64,000 bases of DNA from Streptomyces capitiformicae (lineage in GTDB: Bacteria; Actinomycetota; Actinomycetes; Streptomycetales; Streptomycetaceae), in NCBI RefSeq assembly GCF_002214185.1, contig NZ_CP022161.1, positions 3,595,767 to 3,659,766 of the forward strand, read 5' to 3'. Made by a program: the position numbers and the translations under genes. Under the pieces are notes generated by a model, which was not told where the DNA came from, ran no database searches, and saw only the letters and a list, made by a program, of their open reading frames with translations. Shown piece after piece: positions 17,046 through 28,521 of this stretch. Numbering within the stretch: position 1 is the stretch's first letter; each line of letters opens with the position of its first letter.

Positions 17046-18425
17046 ATGCCCCCGCCCCCCTCCCCGTCGGCACTCCCCAACCCCGCCGAGCAGGCCGAAC
17101 AGGCCGCGCGTACACGGCAGTTGCGTCGTGTCGCGCTCTCCGGACTGCTCGGCACGGCCGTCGAGTTCTACGACTTCCTCGTCTACGGCACGGTCGCCGC
17201 GCTCGTCTTCGGCGAGCTCTTCTTCCCGGGTGCCGACCCCGCCGTCGGCACCATCGCCGCGTTCGGAACCTTCGCCGCCGGCTACGTCGCCCGCCCCCTC
17301 GGTGGCGTGATCTTCGGCCACTTCGGCGACCGGCTCGGCCGGAAGTCGATGCTGCTGCTGACCATGGGCCTGATGGGCGGCGCCAGCTTCCTCATCGGGC
17401 TGCTGCCCACCTACGACACCATCGGCGTGTGGGCGCCCGTCCTGCTGATCGCCCTGCGCGTGCTCCAGGGCATCGCCATCGGCGGCGAGTGGGGCGGCGC
17501 CACGCTCATGGTCGTCGAGCACGCCGGAGAGAAGCGGCGCGGACTGTGGTCCAGCTTCACGCAGATGGGAGCACCGCTCGGCTCCCTGCTCTCCTCGCTC
17601 GTCGTCACCCTCGTCGTCGCCATGCCCAGGGACCAGTTCGCGGCCTGGGGCTGGCGCGTGCCGTTCCTGCTCAGCGTCGTACTGCTCGGCGTCGGGCTGT
17701 TCGTCCGGCTGAAGGTCGTCGAGAGCCCTCTGTTCGCCAAGGTCAAGCGGGACCGGGCCGAGGCCCGGATGCCGCTCGTCGACGTACTGCGCCGACCGCG
17801 CGCCCTGATGCTCGCCGCCTGCGTCGGCATCGGCGCCTTCACCGCGCAGTCCCTGCTGACCAGTTACCTCATCGCGTACGCCACCGGTATCGGTTACCCC
17901 CGGCCGCAGGTCCTCACCGCGCTCACCGTCTCCGCGTCCGTCGCCCTCGTCGTCCTGCCGTGCGCGTCCGCCCTCTCCGACCGTGTCGGCCGCCGCCCCG
18001 TCGTCCTCGGCGGAGCCCTCGCCTCCGCCGCGCTCGCCTTCCCCGTCCTCGCCCTGGTCGACTCCAAGTCGCCCGGGCTGCTCATCCTCGCGGTCGTCCT
18101 GGGCCACGGCATCGCCCAGTCCGTGATGTACGGGCCGCTGGGCGCCCTGCTCACCGAGATGTTCGGCACGAAGGTCCGCTACACCGGGGCCTCGCTGGGG
18201 TATCAGCTGGCCACGCTGATCGGTGCCGGATTCTCACCGATGATCGCCGGGAGCCTGGTGGCGGCCAACGGAGGCTCCAGTACGCCGATTTCGCTGCTGG
18301 TGTGCGGGGGCGCGGCGATCACCGCGGTGACCGTGTGGTTCGTGCGGGAGACGCATCGGGACTCGTTGGGGGAGGCCAACCTCCGGGAGGGGGCCGCGAC
18401 CAAGGAAGAGGTGGCCTCCTCGTAG
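17046..18425 (+). CDS. MFS transporter, metabolite:H+ symporter (MHS) family
   Basis: 459 residues with 12 predicted helices. MHS-family signs: LSGLLGTAVEFYDFLVYGTVA at the first helix, GTFAAGYVARPLGGVIFGHFGDRLGRK containing the MFS loop 2-3 motif, and ALRVLQGIAIGGEWGGATLMVVEHA. Members import small carboxylates, betaines or shikimate with protons. The substrate is not predictable here. The gene is followed 57 bp later by a PaaX-type regulator in the same direction. Confidence 0.92.
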   Translation: MPPPPSPSALPNPAEQAEQAARTRQLRRVALSGLLGTAVEFYDFLVYGTVAALVFGELFFPGADPAVGTIAAFGTFAAGYVARPLGGVIFGHFGDRLGRKSMLLLTMGLMGGASFLIGLLPTYDTIGVWAPVLLIALRVLQGIAIGGEWGGATLMVVEHAGEKRRGLWSSFTQMGAPLGSLLSSLVVTLVVAMPRDQFAAWGWRVPFLLSVVLLGVGLFVRLKVVESPLFAKVKRDRAEARMPLVDVLRRPRALMLAACVGIGAFTAQSLLTSYLIAYATGIGYPRPQVLTALTVSASVALVVLPCASALSDRVGRRPVVLGGALASAALAFPVLALVDSKSPGLLILAVVLGHGIAQSVMYGPLGALLTEMFGTKVRYTGASLGYQLATLIGAGFSPMIAGSLVAANGGSSTPISLLVCGGAAITAVTVWFVRETHRDSLGEANLREGAATKEEVASS

Positions 18426-18482
18426 GCCGGGTGGTTCGGCCGTGCCCCTTCGGGGGCGCGGCGCCGTCGTACGCTGACCGCT

Positions 18483-19331
18483 GTGGAGGACCGGATCCTG
18501 GACGTCGACGCCGTTGACGCGCCGCAGCCGCGGCCGCAGTCGCTTGTGCTCTCCTTCTTCGGCAACCACGTGCTGGACCGGGGAGAGGGCGACCTGGGGG
18601 TCTACTCGGGGAGCATCATCGATGTGCTCGGCCGGGTCGGCACGGGGGAGCAGGCGGTGCGGTCGACGCTGACCCGGATGGTGAACCGGGGGCTGCTGCG
18701 GCGTCAGCGCGAGGGGCGGAAGATGTTCTTCGGGCTCACTGCGCACGCGTCCGACATCCTGCGCGACGGCGGCCGGCGCATCTGGAGCGTCGGCGCGGTC
18801 AACGAGGACTGGGACGGCACCTGGACCCTCCTCGGCTTCTCGCTCCCCGAGTCCTGGCAACGGCAACGGCACGATCTGCGCTCCCGGCTCACCTGGTCCG
18901 GGTTCGGGGCGCTGTACAGCGGGCTGTGGATCGCGCCGGGGCGGGCGGATGTCCGGGAGATCGTCTCCGAACTCGGGCTCGACGCCCATGTGAAGGTGTT
19001 CCACGCGCGGGCCGACGAGTTCACCGACATCGGCCTGATGATCCGCGAGAGCTGGGACCTGGAGGCCCTCGCCGCCCGCTACGTCGCCTTCGACAAGCGC
19101 TGGACCACCGCGGACCTCGCCTCCGCCGACCCCATCGCCACCCGGCTGCGCCTGGTCGCCGAGTGGCTGCGCATCATCCGCACCGACCCCCGCCTCCCCG
19201 TACAGCACCTGCCGACGGAGTGGCCCGCGCGCCAGGCCCAGGAGACGTTCCGCCGCATCGCGGAGGAGACGGCCGGACCGGCGGGTCGGATGGCGGCGGA
19301 GCTTCTGGAGACCACGCCGCTCCGGCCCTGA
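18483..19331 (+). CDS. PaaX family transcriptional regulator
   Basis: 282 residues from a GTG. The N-terminal winged helix includes SLVLSFFGNHVLDRGEG and VRSTLTRMVNRGLLRRQREGRK; the central domain WTLLGFSLPESWQRQRHDLRSRLTW.GFG.L..GLWIAP is diagnostic for PaaX, the repressor of phenylacetate catabolism. No paa genes are present in the window, so it may control the preceding transporter or distant genes. Confidence 0.9.
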   Translation: MEDRILDVDAVDAPQPRPQSLVLSFFGNHVLDRGEGDLGVYSGSIIDVLGRVGTGEQAVRSTLTRMVNRGLLRRQREGRKMFFGLTAHASDILRDGGRRIWSVGAVNEDWDGTWTLLGFSLPESWQRQRHDLRSRLTWSGFGALYSGLWIAPGRADVREIVSELGLDAHVKVFHARADEFTDIGLMIRESWDLEALAARYVAFDKRWTTADLASADPIATRLRLVAEWLRIIRTDPRLPVQHLPTEWPARQAQETFRRIAEETAGPAGRMAAELLETTPLRP

Positions 19332-19801
19332 CGGTTACGCCAATAAACGGAGTCCGATATTCCGACTTCTGGTGCCTTCTTGATCCCTCTTGGTGGCTTC
19401 TGGTGCAGGAGTGGCTGATATTGTTCTTTGGCCTTCCTTTGTGAGGGCTATATTCTCGGTTCACTTTTTGTTGCCCTCGGCGTTCCGTCCGGGGAAGTGG
19501 GGGAGTGGGGCTGTGGCCAGGGGGGATCTTGGTTCGGTGAGTAGCTGTTTGGTTGCACGGCGCGCTTCACCAATCTTGTGGTGCGCGTCACTTAGTCTTT
19601 CCGTCGGCCGACCGGGATTTCCTTGTATCCCTTTCCGTGTTTCCCGGCCGGTCGATTCCCGCTGCCTCATTCATTCGCAATTAACGACCGCACATACCGA
19701 CCACGCATATCGCCGTGCCCGCCGCACAACCCCTGACCGGAACGACGGGGACGCGGGCGCGATGCCGCCCACGCCCGGGCGGGCTCCAGGGGGAAACACA
19801 C
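19332..19801 (+). other. 470-bp AT-richer leader before the glycosyltransferase
   Basis: No credible coding frame is visible. Base composition drops clearly below the surroundings, with T-rich runs (for example near 19430-19475), two copies of CTTCTGGTGC (19363 and 19396) and an imperfect hairpin around 19617-19660 with CGACCGG/CCGGTCG arms. It probably contains the promoter(s) and a long untranslated leader of the glycosyltransferase gene. Confidence 0.45.
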
Positions 19802-21874
19802 GTGAAGATCGCATTCCTGATCAACAACGCCTACGGCATCGGCGGCACCATCCGCTCCACGGCGAACCTGTCCGCCGCGTTCGCCGACCGGCACGACGTC
19901 GAGGTCGTCAGCGTCCACCGCTTCCGGGACGCACCGTCGCTCCCCTTCGACCCGCGCGTCCGCGTGACCTCGCTGATCGAGATGCGCGAGGACAACCCCG
20001 GCTACGAGGGCGACCACCCGCTCACCAAGCTGCCCGGCACGATGTTCCCCTACACCGGCGCCACCGGGAACATGGCCTACACCGCCCTCCAGGACGAACG
20101 CATCGGCGGCTTCCTCGCCCGTACCGACGCCGACGTCGTCATCGCCACCCGCCCGGACCTCAACGGCTACCTCGCCCGCGACGGCCGCCGCCGCTACCTC
20201 CGCGTCGGCCAGGAGCACCTCAGCCTCGACCAGTACCGGGAACCGCTGCGCACCAACCAGAACAACGCCATCGCCGGCCTCGACGCCTACGTCACCGTCT
20301 CCGAGGCCGACGCCGCCCAGTACCGCGCCGCCCTGCCCGACGTCACCACGACCATCGTGTGCGTCCCCAACGGCGTACAGGCCTCGGCCGTCGAACGGTC
20401 CTCCCTCGACTCCAGGGTCATCGTCGCGGCCGGCCGGCTCATCCCCATCAAGCGGTACGACCGACTGATCGACGCGTTCGCCAAGGTGGCCACCGAATAC
20501 CCCGGCTGGACCCTGCGGATCTACGGCCGCGGACCGCAGAAGGACAACCTGCGGCAGCAGATCGACCGGCTCGGGCTGCACGACCGCGCGTTCCTCATGG
20601 GCGCCGTCTCCCCGATCGAGACCGAGTGGGCCAAGGGCGCCGTCGCGGCCGTCTCCTCCGACATGGAGTCCTTCGGCATGACGATCGTCGAAGCCATGCA
20701 CTGCGGGGTCCCGGTCGTCGCCACCGACTGCCCGCACGGGCCCGGCGAGATCATCAGCGACGGCGAGGACGGCCTGCTCGTACCGCTCGACGGTGACGTC
20801 GACGCCTACGCCGACGCACTCAAGCGCATCGTCGCCGACGACGTCCTGCGGGAGCGGCTCGGCGCTGCGGCGATCAAGAAGGCCGACACGTACGTCCCCT
20901 CCGTCATCGCCCGCCGCTACGAGGACCTCTTCGAGCAGTTGTCCAAGCCACGGCGCCGCCGCAGATGGGACGGCACGACCCTCCTCGGCAGGCTCACCCG
21001 CGCCGGCCGCGCCACCCGGCCCGCGTCCGCCGCCGCTGTTCCCACGGAGAGCGCTCCCGCACCCGCCGCGCACGCCCGCGCCACCGCCGACGGCAGCGTC
21101 ACCGTGCTGCTCGACCCGGCCCAGCTGCCCGCCGGCCCCCTCGACTTCATCGCCCGACTCCGCCGCGACCCCGCCAAACGCGAGGTCCGCGTCCCCGTAC
21201 AGCCGACCCCGGACGCCCACGCCACCCTCCGGCCCACCGAACACACACTCGCCGAGGGCCGCTGGGACTGCTACGTCGCGCCGCGCGGCACGAACAAGAG
21301 GGTCCGCCTCACCGTCCAGCTCGTCGAACAGGCCGCGCTGGTCGGCCGGCCGCCCGTCGTCGACCGGCGGGGCGTCGGCGCGTGGATCCCTTATCCGACC
21401 GTGGACGGGTTCCTCGCGCTGCGGACCTGGCTGCGGGCCACGCACGCCGAGGTCGACACGGTCGAGGTGGGCGACGGGGCGGTGACGGTGAGCGCGACGC
21501 TCTACGGAGACATCTCCCTCGGGGACAGCGCCGCGGTGCGGGCCGTGTCCCGGACCGACACGGCGTACGACTTCACCGTGCCCGTGCGGGCGGTGGGTGA
21601 GCGGGGGCTGCGGTTCACCGTTCCGTACGGGGAGGTCATGACTCGGCGCAGTGTCGAGCACGATCTGTGGGATCTGGTGGTGGTGCCGGCTGAAGGGGCG
21701 GAGGACGTGCCCGTCGGGCGGATCGGTGGGGATGTGGTGGAGCGGCGTAAGACGGATCTTGTGCCGGGTCAGGTTTTCAAGCACTTCGAGCGGGGCGGGA
21801 CCCGAGTGAAGCCGTACTTCACTGTGGGCAATGAGCTGGCGCTCAGCGCGAAGGATGTGGGCGAGGTCGACTGA
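19802..21874 (+). CDS. Family 4-type glycosyltransferase with C-terminal extension
   Basis: 690 residues from the GTG at 19802 (CAGGGGG upstream). Residues 1-380 form a GT-B enzyme: KIAFLINNAYGIGGTIRS at the N-terminus (donor/acceptor domain), and the retaining GT4 donor site with VAAGRLIPIKRYDRLIDAF, the phosphate-binding SSDMESFGMTIVEAMHCGVPVVATD (E-x7-E motif) and GEIISDGEDGLLVP. After a basic RRRRR linker the last 270 residues form a beta-rich domain of unknown function without catalytic signatures; similar extensions occur in actinomycete wall-glycan transferases. A role in cell-wall or surface glycan synthesis is inferred. Confidence 0.88.
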   Translation: MKIAFLINNAYGIGGTIRSTANLSAAFADRHDVEVVSVHRFRDAPSLPFDPRVRVTSLIEMREDNPGYEGDHPLTKLPGTMFPYTGATGNMAYTALQDERIGGFLARTDADVVIATRPDLNGYLARDGRRRYLRVGQEHLSLDQYREPLRTNQNNAIAGLDAYVTVSEADAAQYRAALPDVTTTIVCVPNGVQASAVERSSLDSRVIVAAGRLIPIKRYDRLIDAFAKVATEYPGWTLRIYGRGPQKDNLRQQIDRLGLHDRAFLMGAVSPIETEWAKGAVAAVSSDMESFGMTIVEAMHCGVPVVATDCPHGPGEIISDGEDGLLVPLDGDVDAYADALKRIVADDVLRERLGAAAIKKADTYVPSVIARRYEDLFEQLSKPRRRRRWDGTTLLGRLTRAGRATRPASAAAVPTESAPAPAAHARATADGSVTVLLDPAQLPAGPLDFIARLRRDPAKREVRVPVQPTPDAHATLRPTEHTLAEGRWDCYVAPRGTNKRVRLTVQLVEQAALVGRPPVVDRRGVGAWIPYPTVDGFLALRTWLRATHAEVDTVEVGDGAVTVSATLYGDISLGDSAAVRAVSRTDTAYDFTVPVRAVGERGLRFTVPYGEVMTRRSVEHDLWDLVVVPAEGAEDVPVGRIGGDVVERRKTDLVPGQVFKHFERGGTRVKPYFTVGNELALSAKDVGEVD

Positions 21875-21936
21875 AGGGCCGTATCGCCGTAGGGGGTGGG
21901 GGTGCGTTGGGGGCTGCGGGTTGTGGTGGGTTGCTC

Positions 21937-22003
21937 GCGCAGTTCCCCGCGCCCCTGAAAGCCGGGGCTGCGCCCCGTGCTTTTGTCTTTTAGGGGCGCG
22001 GGG
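21937..22003. terminator. Hairpin built on a common Streptomyces intergenic repeat
   Basis: The arm CCCCGCGCCCCTGAAA (21945-21960) pairs with TTTTAGGGGCGCGGGG (21988-22003) over 16 positions with one wobble; the loop holds an inner CGGGGC-TGC-GCCCCG stem. The preceding GCGCAGTTCC makes a 24-bp block repeated exactly at 30431-30454. It lies between the converging glycosyltransferase and tetR genes and likely ends both transcripts. Confidence 0.7.
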
Positions 22004-22080
22004 CCGTATCGATATGCGGCTCCGCCGCGGGGCGCGACAAGCCCCCACTCACCCGCAGCCGACAACGCACCCCATGCGCC

Positions 22081-22758
22081 CTAACTCTTCCGGTGGCCGA
22101 TCAAGCGCGGCTTCTGCTCCAGGCCGTCCAACCCATGCCACGCCAAATTCACCAGGTGCGCCGCCACCTCCGCCTTCTTCGGGCGGCGGACGTCGAGCCA
22201 CCACTGGCCGGTGAGGGCGACCATGCCGACGAGGGCCTGGGCGTACAGCGGCGCGAGCTTGGGGTCGAAGCCCCGGCTCTTGAACTCGCGGCCCAGGATG
22301 TCCTCCACCTGGGTGGCGATGTCGGAGATGAGGGAGGCGAAGGAACCCGTCGACTGGGGGATGGGGGAGTCGCGGACCAGGATGCGGAAACCGTCCGTGT
22401 ACTCCTCGATGTAGTCGAGGAGGGCGAAGGCCGCCTGTTCGCACAGTTCGCGGGGGTGGCCCGCCGTCAGGGAGCTGGTCACCATGTCCAGCAGACGGCG
22501 CATCTCGCGGTCCACGACCACCGCGTACAGGCCCTCCTTGCCGCCGAAGTGCTCGTACACCACCGGCTTGGAGACCCCGGCCTTGGCGGCGATCTCCTCC
22601 ACGGACGTGGCCTCGAAGCCCTTCGCGGCGAAGAGGGTGCGACCGATCTCCAGCAGTTGTGCGCGGCGCTCGGCGCCCGTCATCCGGGTGCGGCGGGTAC
22701 GCCGCGGCTTCTCGTTGCTCGGGGTACTGCTGGAGTCGGTCGCCACGGCGTCAATCAT
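22081..22758 (-). CDS. TetR family regulator of the desaturase operon
   Basis: 225 residues. The HTH is RAQLLEIGRTLFAAKGFEATSVEEIAAKAGVSKPVVYEHFGGKEGLY. The N-terminus is a basic tail. Its ATG overlaps the TGA of the desaturase gene upstream (ATGA), so the regulator is made from the same transcript. Two palindromes in the desaturase promoter region are likely its operators. Likely senses acyl-CoA or fatty acids by analogy with other desaturase-linked TetR proteins. Confidence 0.92.
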   Translation of the reverse strand: MIDAVATDSSSTPSNEKPRRTRRTRMTGAERRAQLLEIGRTLFAAKGFEATSVEEIAAKAGVSKPVVYEHFGGKEGLYAVVVDREMRRLLDMVTSSLTAGHPRELCEQAAFALLDYIEEYTDGFRILVRDSPIPQSTGSFASLISDIATQVEDILGREFKSRGFDPKLAPLYAQALVGMVALTGQWWLDVRRPKKAEVAAHLVNLAWHGLDGLEQKPRLIGHRKS

Positions 22759-23795
22759 GCCGCCTCGGCGGGTGCCTTCCGGTGCCGGGAGGCGACCTCA
22801 TCCGTGTTCCGCCGGGAATCGATACGTGAGCGTGACGGCCAGCGCACGTCGTACGCCCAACCGAGCTGCTCGAACCAGCGGATGAGCCGGGCGGAGGAGT
22901 CCAGCTGGCCGCGTTCGACGCCGTGCCGCGCGGACGTGGGGTCGGCGTGGTGGAGGTTGTGCCATGACTCGCCGCACGACAGCACCGCCAGCCACCACAC
23001 GTTGCCCGAGCGGTCGCGGGACTTGAAGGGGCGCTTGCCGACCGCGTGGCAGATCGAGTTGATCGACCAGGTGACGTGGTGCAGCAGCGCCACCCGGACG
23101 AGCGAGCCCCAGAAGAACGCCGTGAACGCGCCCCACCAGGACATCGTCACCAGACCGCCGATCAGGGGAGGCAGCGCGAGCGAGAGCGCCGTCCAGAAGA
23201 TGAACTGGCGGGAGATCGTCCGCAGCGTCGGATCCTTGATCAGGTCCGGCGCGTACTTGTCCTGCGGGGTCTGCTCCTCGTCGAACATCCAGCCGATATG
23301 CGCCCACCACAGGCCCTTCATCAGGGCCGGGAGGGTCTCGCCGAACCGCCACGGGGAGTGCGGGTCGCCCTCCGCGTCGGAGAACTTGTGATGCTTGCGA
23401 TGGTCGGCCACCCAGCGGACCAGCGGGCCCTCGACGGCCATCGACCCGGCGATCGCCAGCGCGATCTTCAGCGGACGCTTCGCCTTGAACGAACCATGGG
23501 TGAAGTGCCGGTGGAAGCCGATCGTGATGCCGTGGCAGCCCAGGTAGTAGAAGAACACGAGCAGGCCGAGATCCAGCCAGCTCACCCCCCAGCCCCAGGC
23601 CAGCGGTACCGCCGCGAGCAGCGCCAGGAACGGGACGGTGATGAACAGGAGCAGCGCGAGCTGCTCGACGGAACGCTTCTGCTCGCCGCCCAGCGTCGCC
23701 GAGACGGTGGGGGCGCCGGCCGCTTCGGAGCCAGGGGAATCGGTCGGCTTCGTCGGCTTCGGGACGTCGTCGATCACATCGGAACTTGGGGTCAT
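22755..23795 (-). CDS. Acyl-CoA / fatty-acid desaturase (delta-9 type)
   Basis: 346 residues, a membrane di-iron enzyme. The three histidine boxes are present: HRHFTH (95-100), HRKHH (132-136) and HNLHH (279-283), with hydrophobic segments at about 45-66, 72-94, 110-122 and 190-225. These ligate the di-iron centre that introduces double bonds into fatty acyl chains. Overlaps the TetR gene. An N-terminal Ser/Pro-rich tail of about 40 residues precedes the first membrane segment. Confidence 0.93.
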   Translation of the reverse strand: MTPSSDVIDDVPKPTKPTDSPGSEAAGAPTVSATLGGEQKRSVEQLALLLFITVPFLALLAAVPLAWGWGVSWLDLGLLVFFYYLGCHGITIGFHRHFTHGSFKAKRPLKIALAIAGSMAVEGPLVRWVADHRKHHKFSDAEGDPHSPWRFGETLPALMKGLWWAHIGWMFDEEQTPQDKYAPDLIKDPTLRTISRQFIFWTALSLALPPLIGGLVTMSWWGAFTAFFWGSLVRVALLHHVTWSINSICHAVGKRPFKSRDRSGNVWWLAVLSCGESWHNLHHADPTSARHGVERGQLDSSARLIRWFEQLGWAYDVRWPSRSRIDSRRNTDEVASRHRKAPAEAA

Positions 23796-23880
23796 GGGGC
23801 GTCCCCTGTGGGTTCGAGGGTGGAGAGAGGGGGGAAGTGCCTACGGCGACAGGGTGCGGGACGTACCTGACGGCATTCCC

Positions 23881-23907
23881 TACGGTTCCGTAACCTACGG
23901 CATCGTA
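23881..23907. promoter_or_regulatory. Tandem TACGG-N2-CCGTA palindromes, probable TetR operators
   Basis: TACGGTTCCGTA (23881-23892) and TACGGCATCGTA (23896-23907) are 12-bp palindromes, the second with one mismatch, offset by 15 bp. They lie 86 bp upstream of the desaturase start. The rest of the 406-bp gap to ppc (23796-24201) contains no other gene that I can support. Confidence 0.65.
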
Positions 23908-24201
23908 AGTATGTCAGCGCGATGCCCGGCGGCAAGAGAGCCGACCCCCGTCCGGCCGAGTCACCCGAGCCGACCGGGCCGCACCGAGCGGCCCACCTGG
24001 CACTCCGTGCCGCCAAGTGGACACCTAGCGGCCTGTGCGTGCCACCGGCCACCTATCCTTGGACTCGGTCGGACAGCGCGGTCCGCTCTGAATCCTGCCC
24101 GGATGCCAAGCCCACCAAGCGGCCGAACCGCCGGGCACCCACCCGTGCCCCACCCGGGTTCCCCTCCCAGACGAGCTTCAACACTGCAAGGAGCCGCACC
24201 T

Positions 24202-26934
<2,733 letters not shown>

Positions 26935-26954
26935 CCCCTCACAGAAAGCGGTGC

Positions 26955-26978
26955 CCCCACGGTCGTACGACCGTGGGG
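26955..26978 (+). terminator. 24-bp perfect palindrome after ppc
   Basis: CCCCACGGTCGT (26955-26966) followed directly by its complement ACGACCGTGGGG gives a 12-bp perfect palindrome 20 bp after the ppc stop. It stands between the converging ppc and arsR genes and may serve both. Confidence 0.8.
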
Positions 26979-26980
26979 CC

Positions 26981-27073
26981 TCACGCAGGACGTTCAGCCC
27001 TCACGCAGGACGTTCAGCCCTCACGCAGGACGTTCAGTCCTCACGCAGGACGTTCAGTCCTCGCGCAGGACGA
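26981..27073. repeat. 20-bp tandem repeat, four full units plus a partial one
   Basis: The unit TCACGCAGGACGTTCAG(C/T)CC runs at 26981, 27001, 27021 and 27041, with a fifth partial unit at 27061. Read on the minus strand each unit contains the last codons and stop of the arsR gene (GTC CTG CGT GAG GAC TGA), so the 3' end of arsR has been amplified downstream of itself. Confidence 0.9.
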
Positions 27074-27395
27074 GGGCGAGCAAGCCCGGGAAGCGGGTGT
27101 CGAATTCCTCGCGCCTGAGGCGGTTGACGCGTTTCGGACCCTCGTCGCGTTGCTCGACGAGGCCGGCGGCGCGCAGTACGGAGAAGTGGTGGCTGAGGGC
27201 CGCCTTGCCGACGGGTACGTCGAAGCTGCCGCAACTGCGGGTCCAGACCGGGGAACCCGCCAACTCCCGCACCAGGGCGATACGTACGGGGTCGGCGAGG
27301 GCGGCGAGGGCGGTCGCGACGGTGACGTCGTCGGGGTGGGTGTGCTCGGGGGCGACCCGATGGCTCGTGCCGCGACTGGTCCCGCGCTGGGTCAT
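27054..27395 (-). CDS. ArsR family regulator
   Basis: 113 residues from the ATG at 27395. The winged helix contains ALADPVRIALVRELAGS, VPVGKAALSHHFSVLRAAGLVEQRDEGPKRVNRL. Metal-binding Cys motifs of the classic ELCVCDL type are absent; a single Cys lies in WTRSCGSF. So this is probably not an arsenic sensor. It is divergent from a quinone oxidoreductase gene with an inverted repeat between them, so it likely represses that gene. Its 3' end is part of a tandem repeat. Confidence 0.9.
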   Translation of the reverse strand: MTQRGTSRGTSHRVAPEHTHPDDVTVATALAALADPVRIALVRELAGSPVWTRSCGSFDVPVGKAALSHHFSVLRAAGLVEQRDEGPKRVNRLRREEFDTRFPGLLALVLRED

Positions 27396-27424
27396 GACCG
27401 GCTCCTCCGGTGGGGCTTGCCTAG

Positions 27425-27472
27425 TGTTCGATGAAAACCATACAGTCCGGAGTGTTCGCTTTTCATTGAACA
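27425..27472. promoter_or_regulatory. Inverted repeat between arsR and oxidoreductase genes
   Basis: TGTTCGATGAAAA (27425-27437) and TTTTCATTGAACA (27460-27472) are complementary at 12 of 13 positions with 22 bp between them. The 96-bp gap is the divergent promoter region, so this is a likely ArsR operator. Confidence 0.6.
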
Positions 27473-27491
27473 GTCGAGCGGGGAGTCCTGC

Positions 27492-28475
27492 ATGCGCGCG
27501 ATCGAGTTCCAGGAGTACGGCGGTCCCGAGGTTCTGAAGGTGGTCGAGGCCGAGGTCCCCGAGCCCGGGCCGGGGCAGGTGAGTGTCGATGTGGCGTACG
27601 CGGGAGTGAACTTCGCCGATCTCAAGGCCCGCTCCGACGGCTACCGGGTGGCTGCGCTGCCCTACCGGCCCGGGCTTGAGGTCTCCGGGCGGGTGCGCGC
27701 GCTCGGCGAGGGGCTGGAGGGACTGGCGGTCGGGCAGGAGGTGACCGCGCTGACGGACGCCGGGGCGTACGCGGAGGTCGTCGTGGCCGACGCGGTGACC
27801 GTGTTCCCGCTGCCCGAGGGCGTCGGCCTCCGTACCGGCGCCACGCTCCCCACCGTGCTGCCGACGGCGTACGCGCTCGTGCACTCGGTCGGCCGGATCC
27901 AACCCGGCGACCGTGTCCTCGTACAGGGCGCGGCCGGGGGGATCGGCACCGTGGCGGGGCAGTTGGCGAAGGCGGCGGGGGCCGGGGCGGTGTACGGGGT
28001 CGTGTCGGACGCGGCCAAGGCGAAGCACGCGCTCGGCCACGGGTACGACGAGGTCTTCGTCGGCGGGTTCACGCAGGAGGTGCGGGAAGCCACCGGCGGC
28101 CGTGGCGTCGACCTCGTCCTCGACCCGGTCGGCGGCGACACCCTCCGCGCCGGCCTCGCCTCCCTCGCCCCCTTCGGCCGCCTCGTCTCCTTCGGCAACG
28201 CGAGCGGGGCCGAGCCGTGGACCGTCGGTCAGCCCGAGCTCTACCCCCTCGGGCTGACCGTCTCCGGGTTCTCCGTCCTGGCGCTGGCCAAGACGGCCCC
28301 CGCCGAGCTGCGCGCCCTCGCCGAGCGGGCGTTCGCCACGGTCGTCGACGGGGTCGTATCGCTTCCCGTGACGGCGGAGTTCGCGCTGGCGGAGGCGGCG
28401 GAGGCCCACCGGTTGATGGGGGCGCGCAAGAGCACGGGCAAGCTGTTGCTGCGGGTGGGCGGCGACGAGGGGTAA
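27492..28475 (+). CDS. Quinone oxidoreductase-type zinc-independent MDR dehydrogenase
   Basis: 327 residues. MDR-superfamily landmarks: MRAIEFQEYGGPEVL at the start, the NADPH-binding VQGAAGGIGTVAGQLAKAAGA (A-A-x-G-G-x-G), LDPVGGDTLRAGL and a C-terminal HRLMGARKSTGKLLL. The GHE zinc signature of alcohol dehydrogenases is absent (PGLEVSG instead), which fits NADPH:quinone reductases. Likely controlled by the divergent ArsR protein. Confidence 0.92.
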   Translation: MRAIEFQEYGGPEVLKVVEAEVPEPGPGQVSVDVAYAGVNFADLKARSDGYRVAALPYRPGLEVSGRVRALGEGLEGLAVGQEVTALTDAGAYAEVVVADAVTVFPLPEGVGLRTGATLPTVLPTAYALVHSVGRIQPGDRVLVQGAAGGIGTVAGQLAKAAGAGAVYGVVSDAAKAKHALGHGYDEVFVGGFTQEVREATGGRGVDLVLDPVGGDTLRAGLASLAPFGRLVSFGNASGAEPWTVGQPELYPLGLTVSGFSVLALAKTAPAELRALAERAFATVVDGVVSLPVTAEFALAEAAEAHRLMGARKSTGKLLLRVGGDEG

Positions 28476-28521
28476 GGGCGCCGCGAAGCGTAAGGGGCCG
28501 CCGTACGCCTCGCACCGGAGG

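Noticed and set aside
19667..22048. 793-codon minus-strand frame opposite the glycosyltransferase
   Set aside because: Antisense shadow; no start context, no domain and strongly biased composition.
23638..24201. N-terminal extension of ppc
   Set aside because: The frame is open, but the sequence is Pro/Arg-rich, overlaps the divergent desaturase promoter and precedes a consensus ribosome site and GTG start.
26981..27073. CRISPR-like repeat array
   Set aside because: The units are directly adjacent without spacers and contain the arsR stop codon, so this is a simple tandem duplication.
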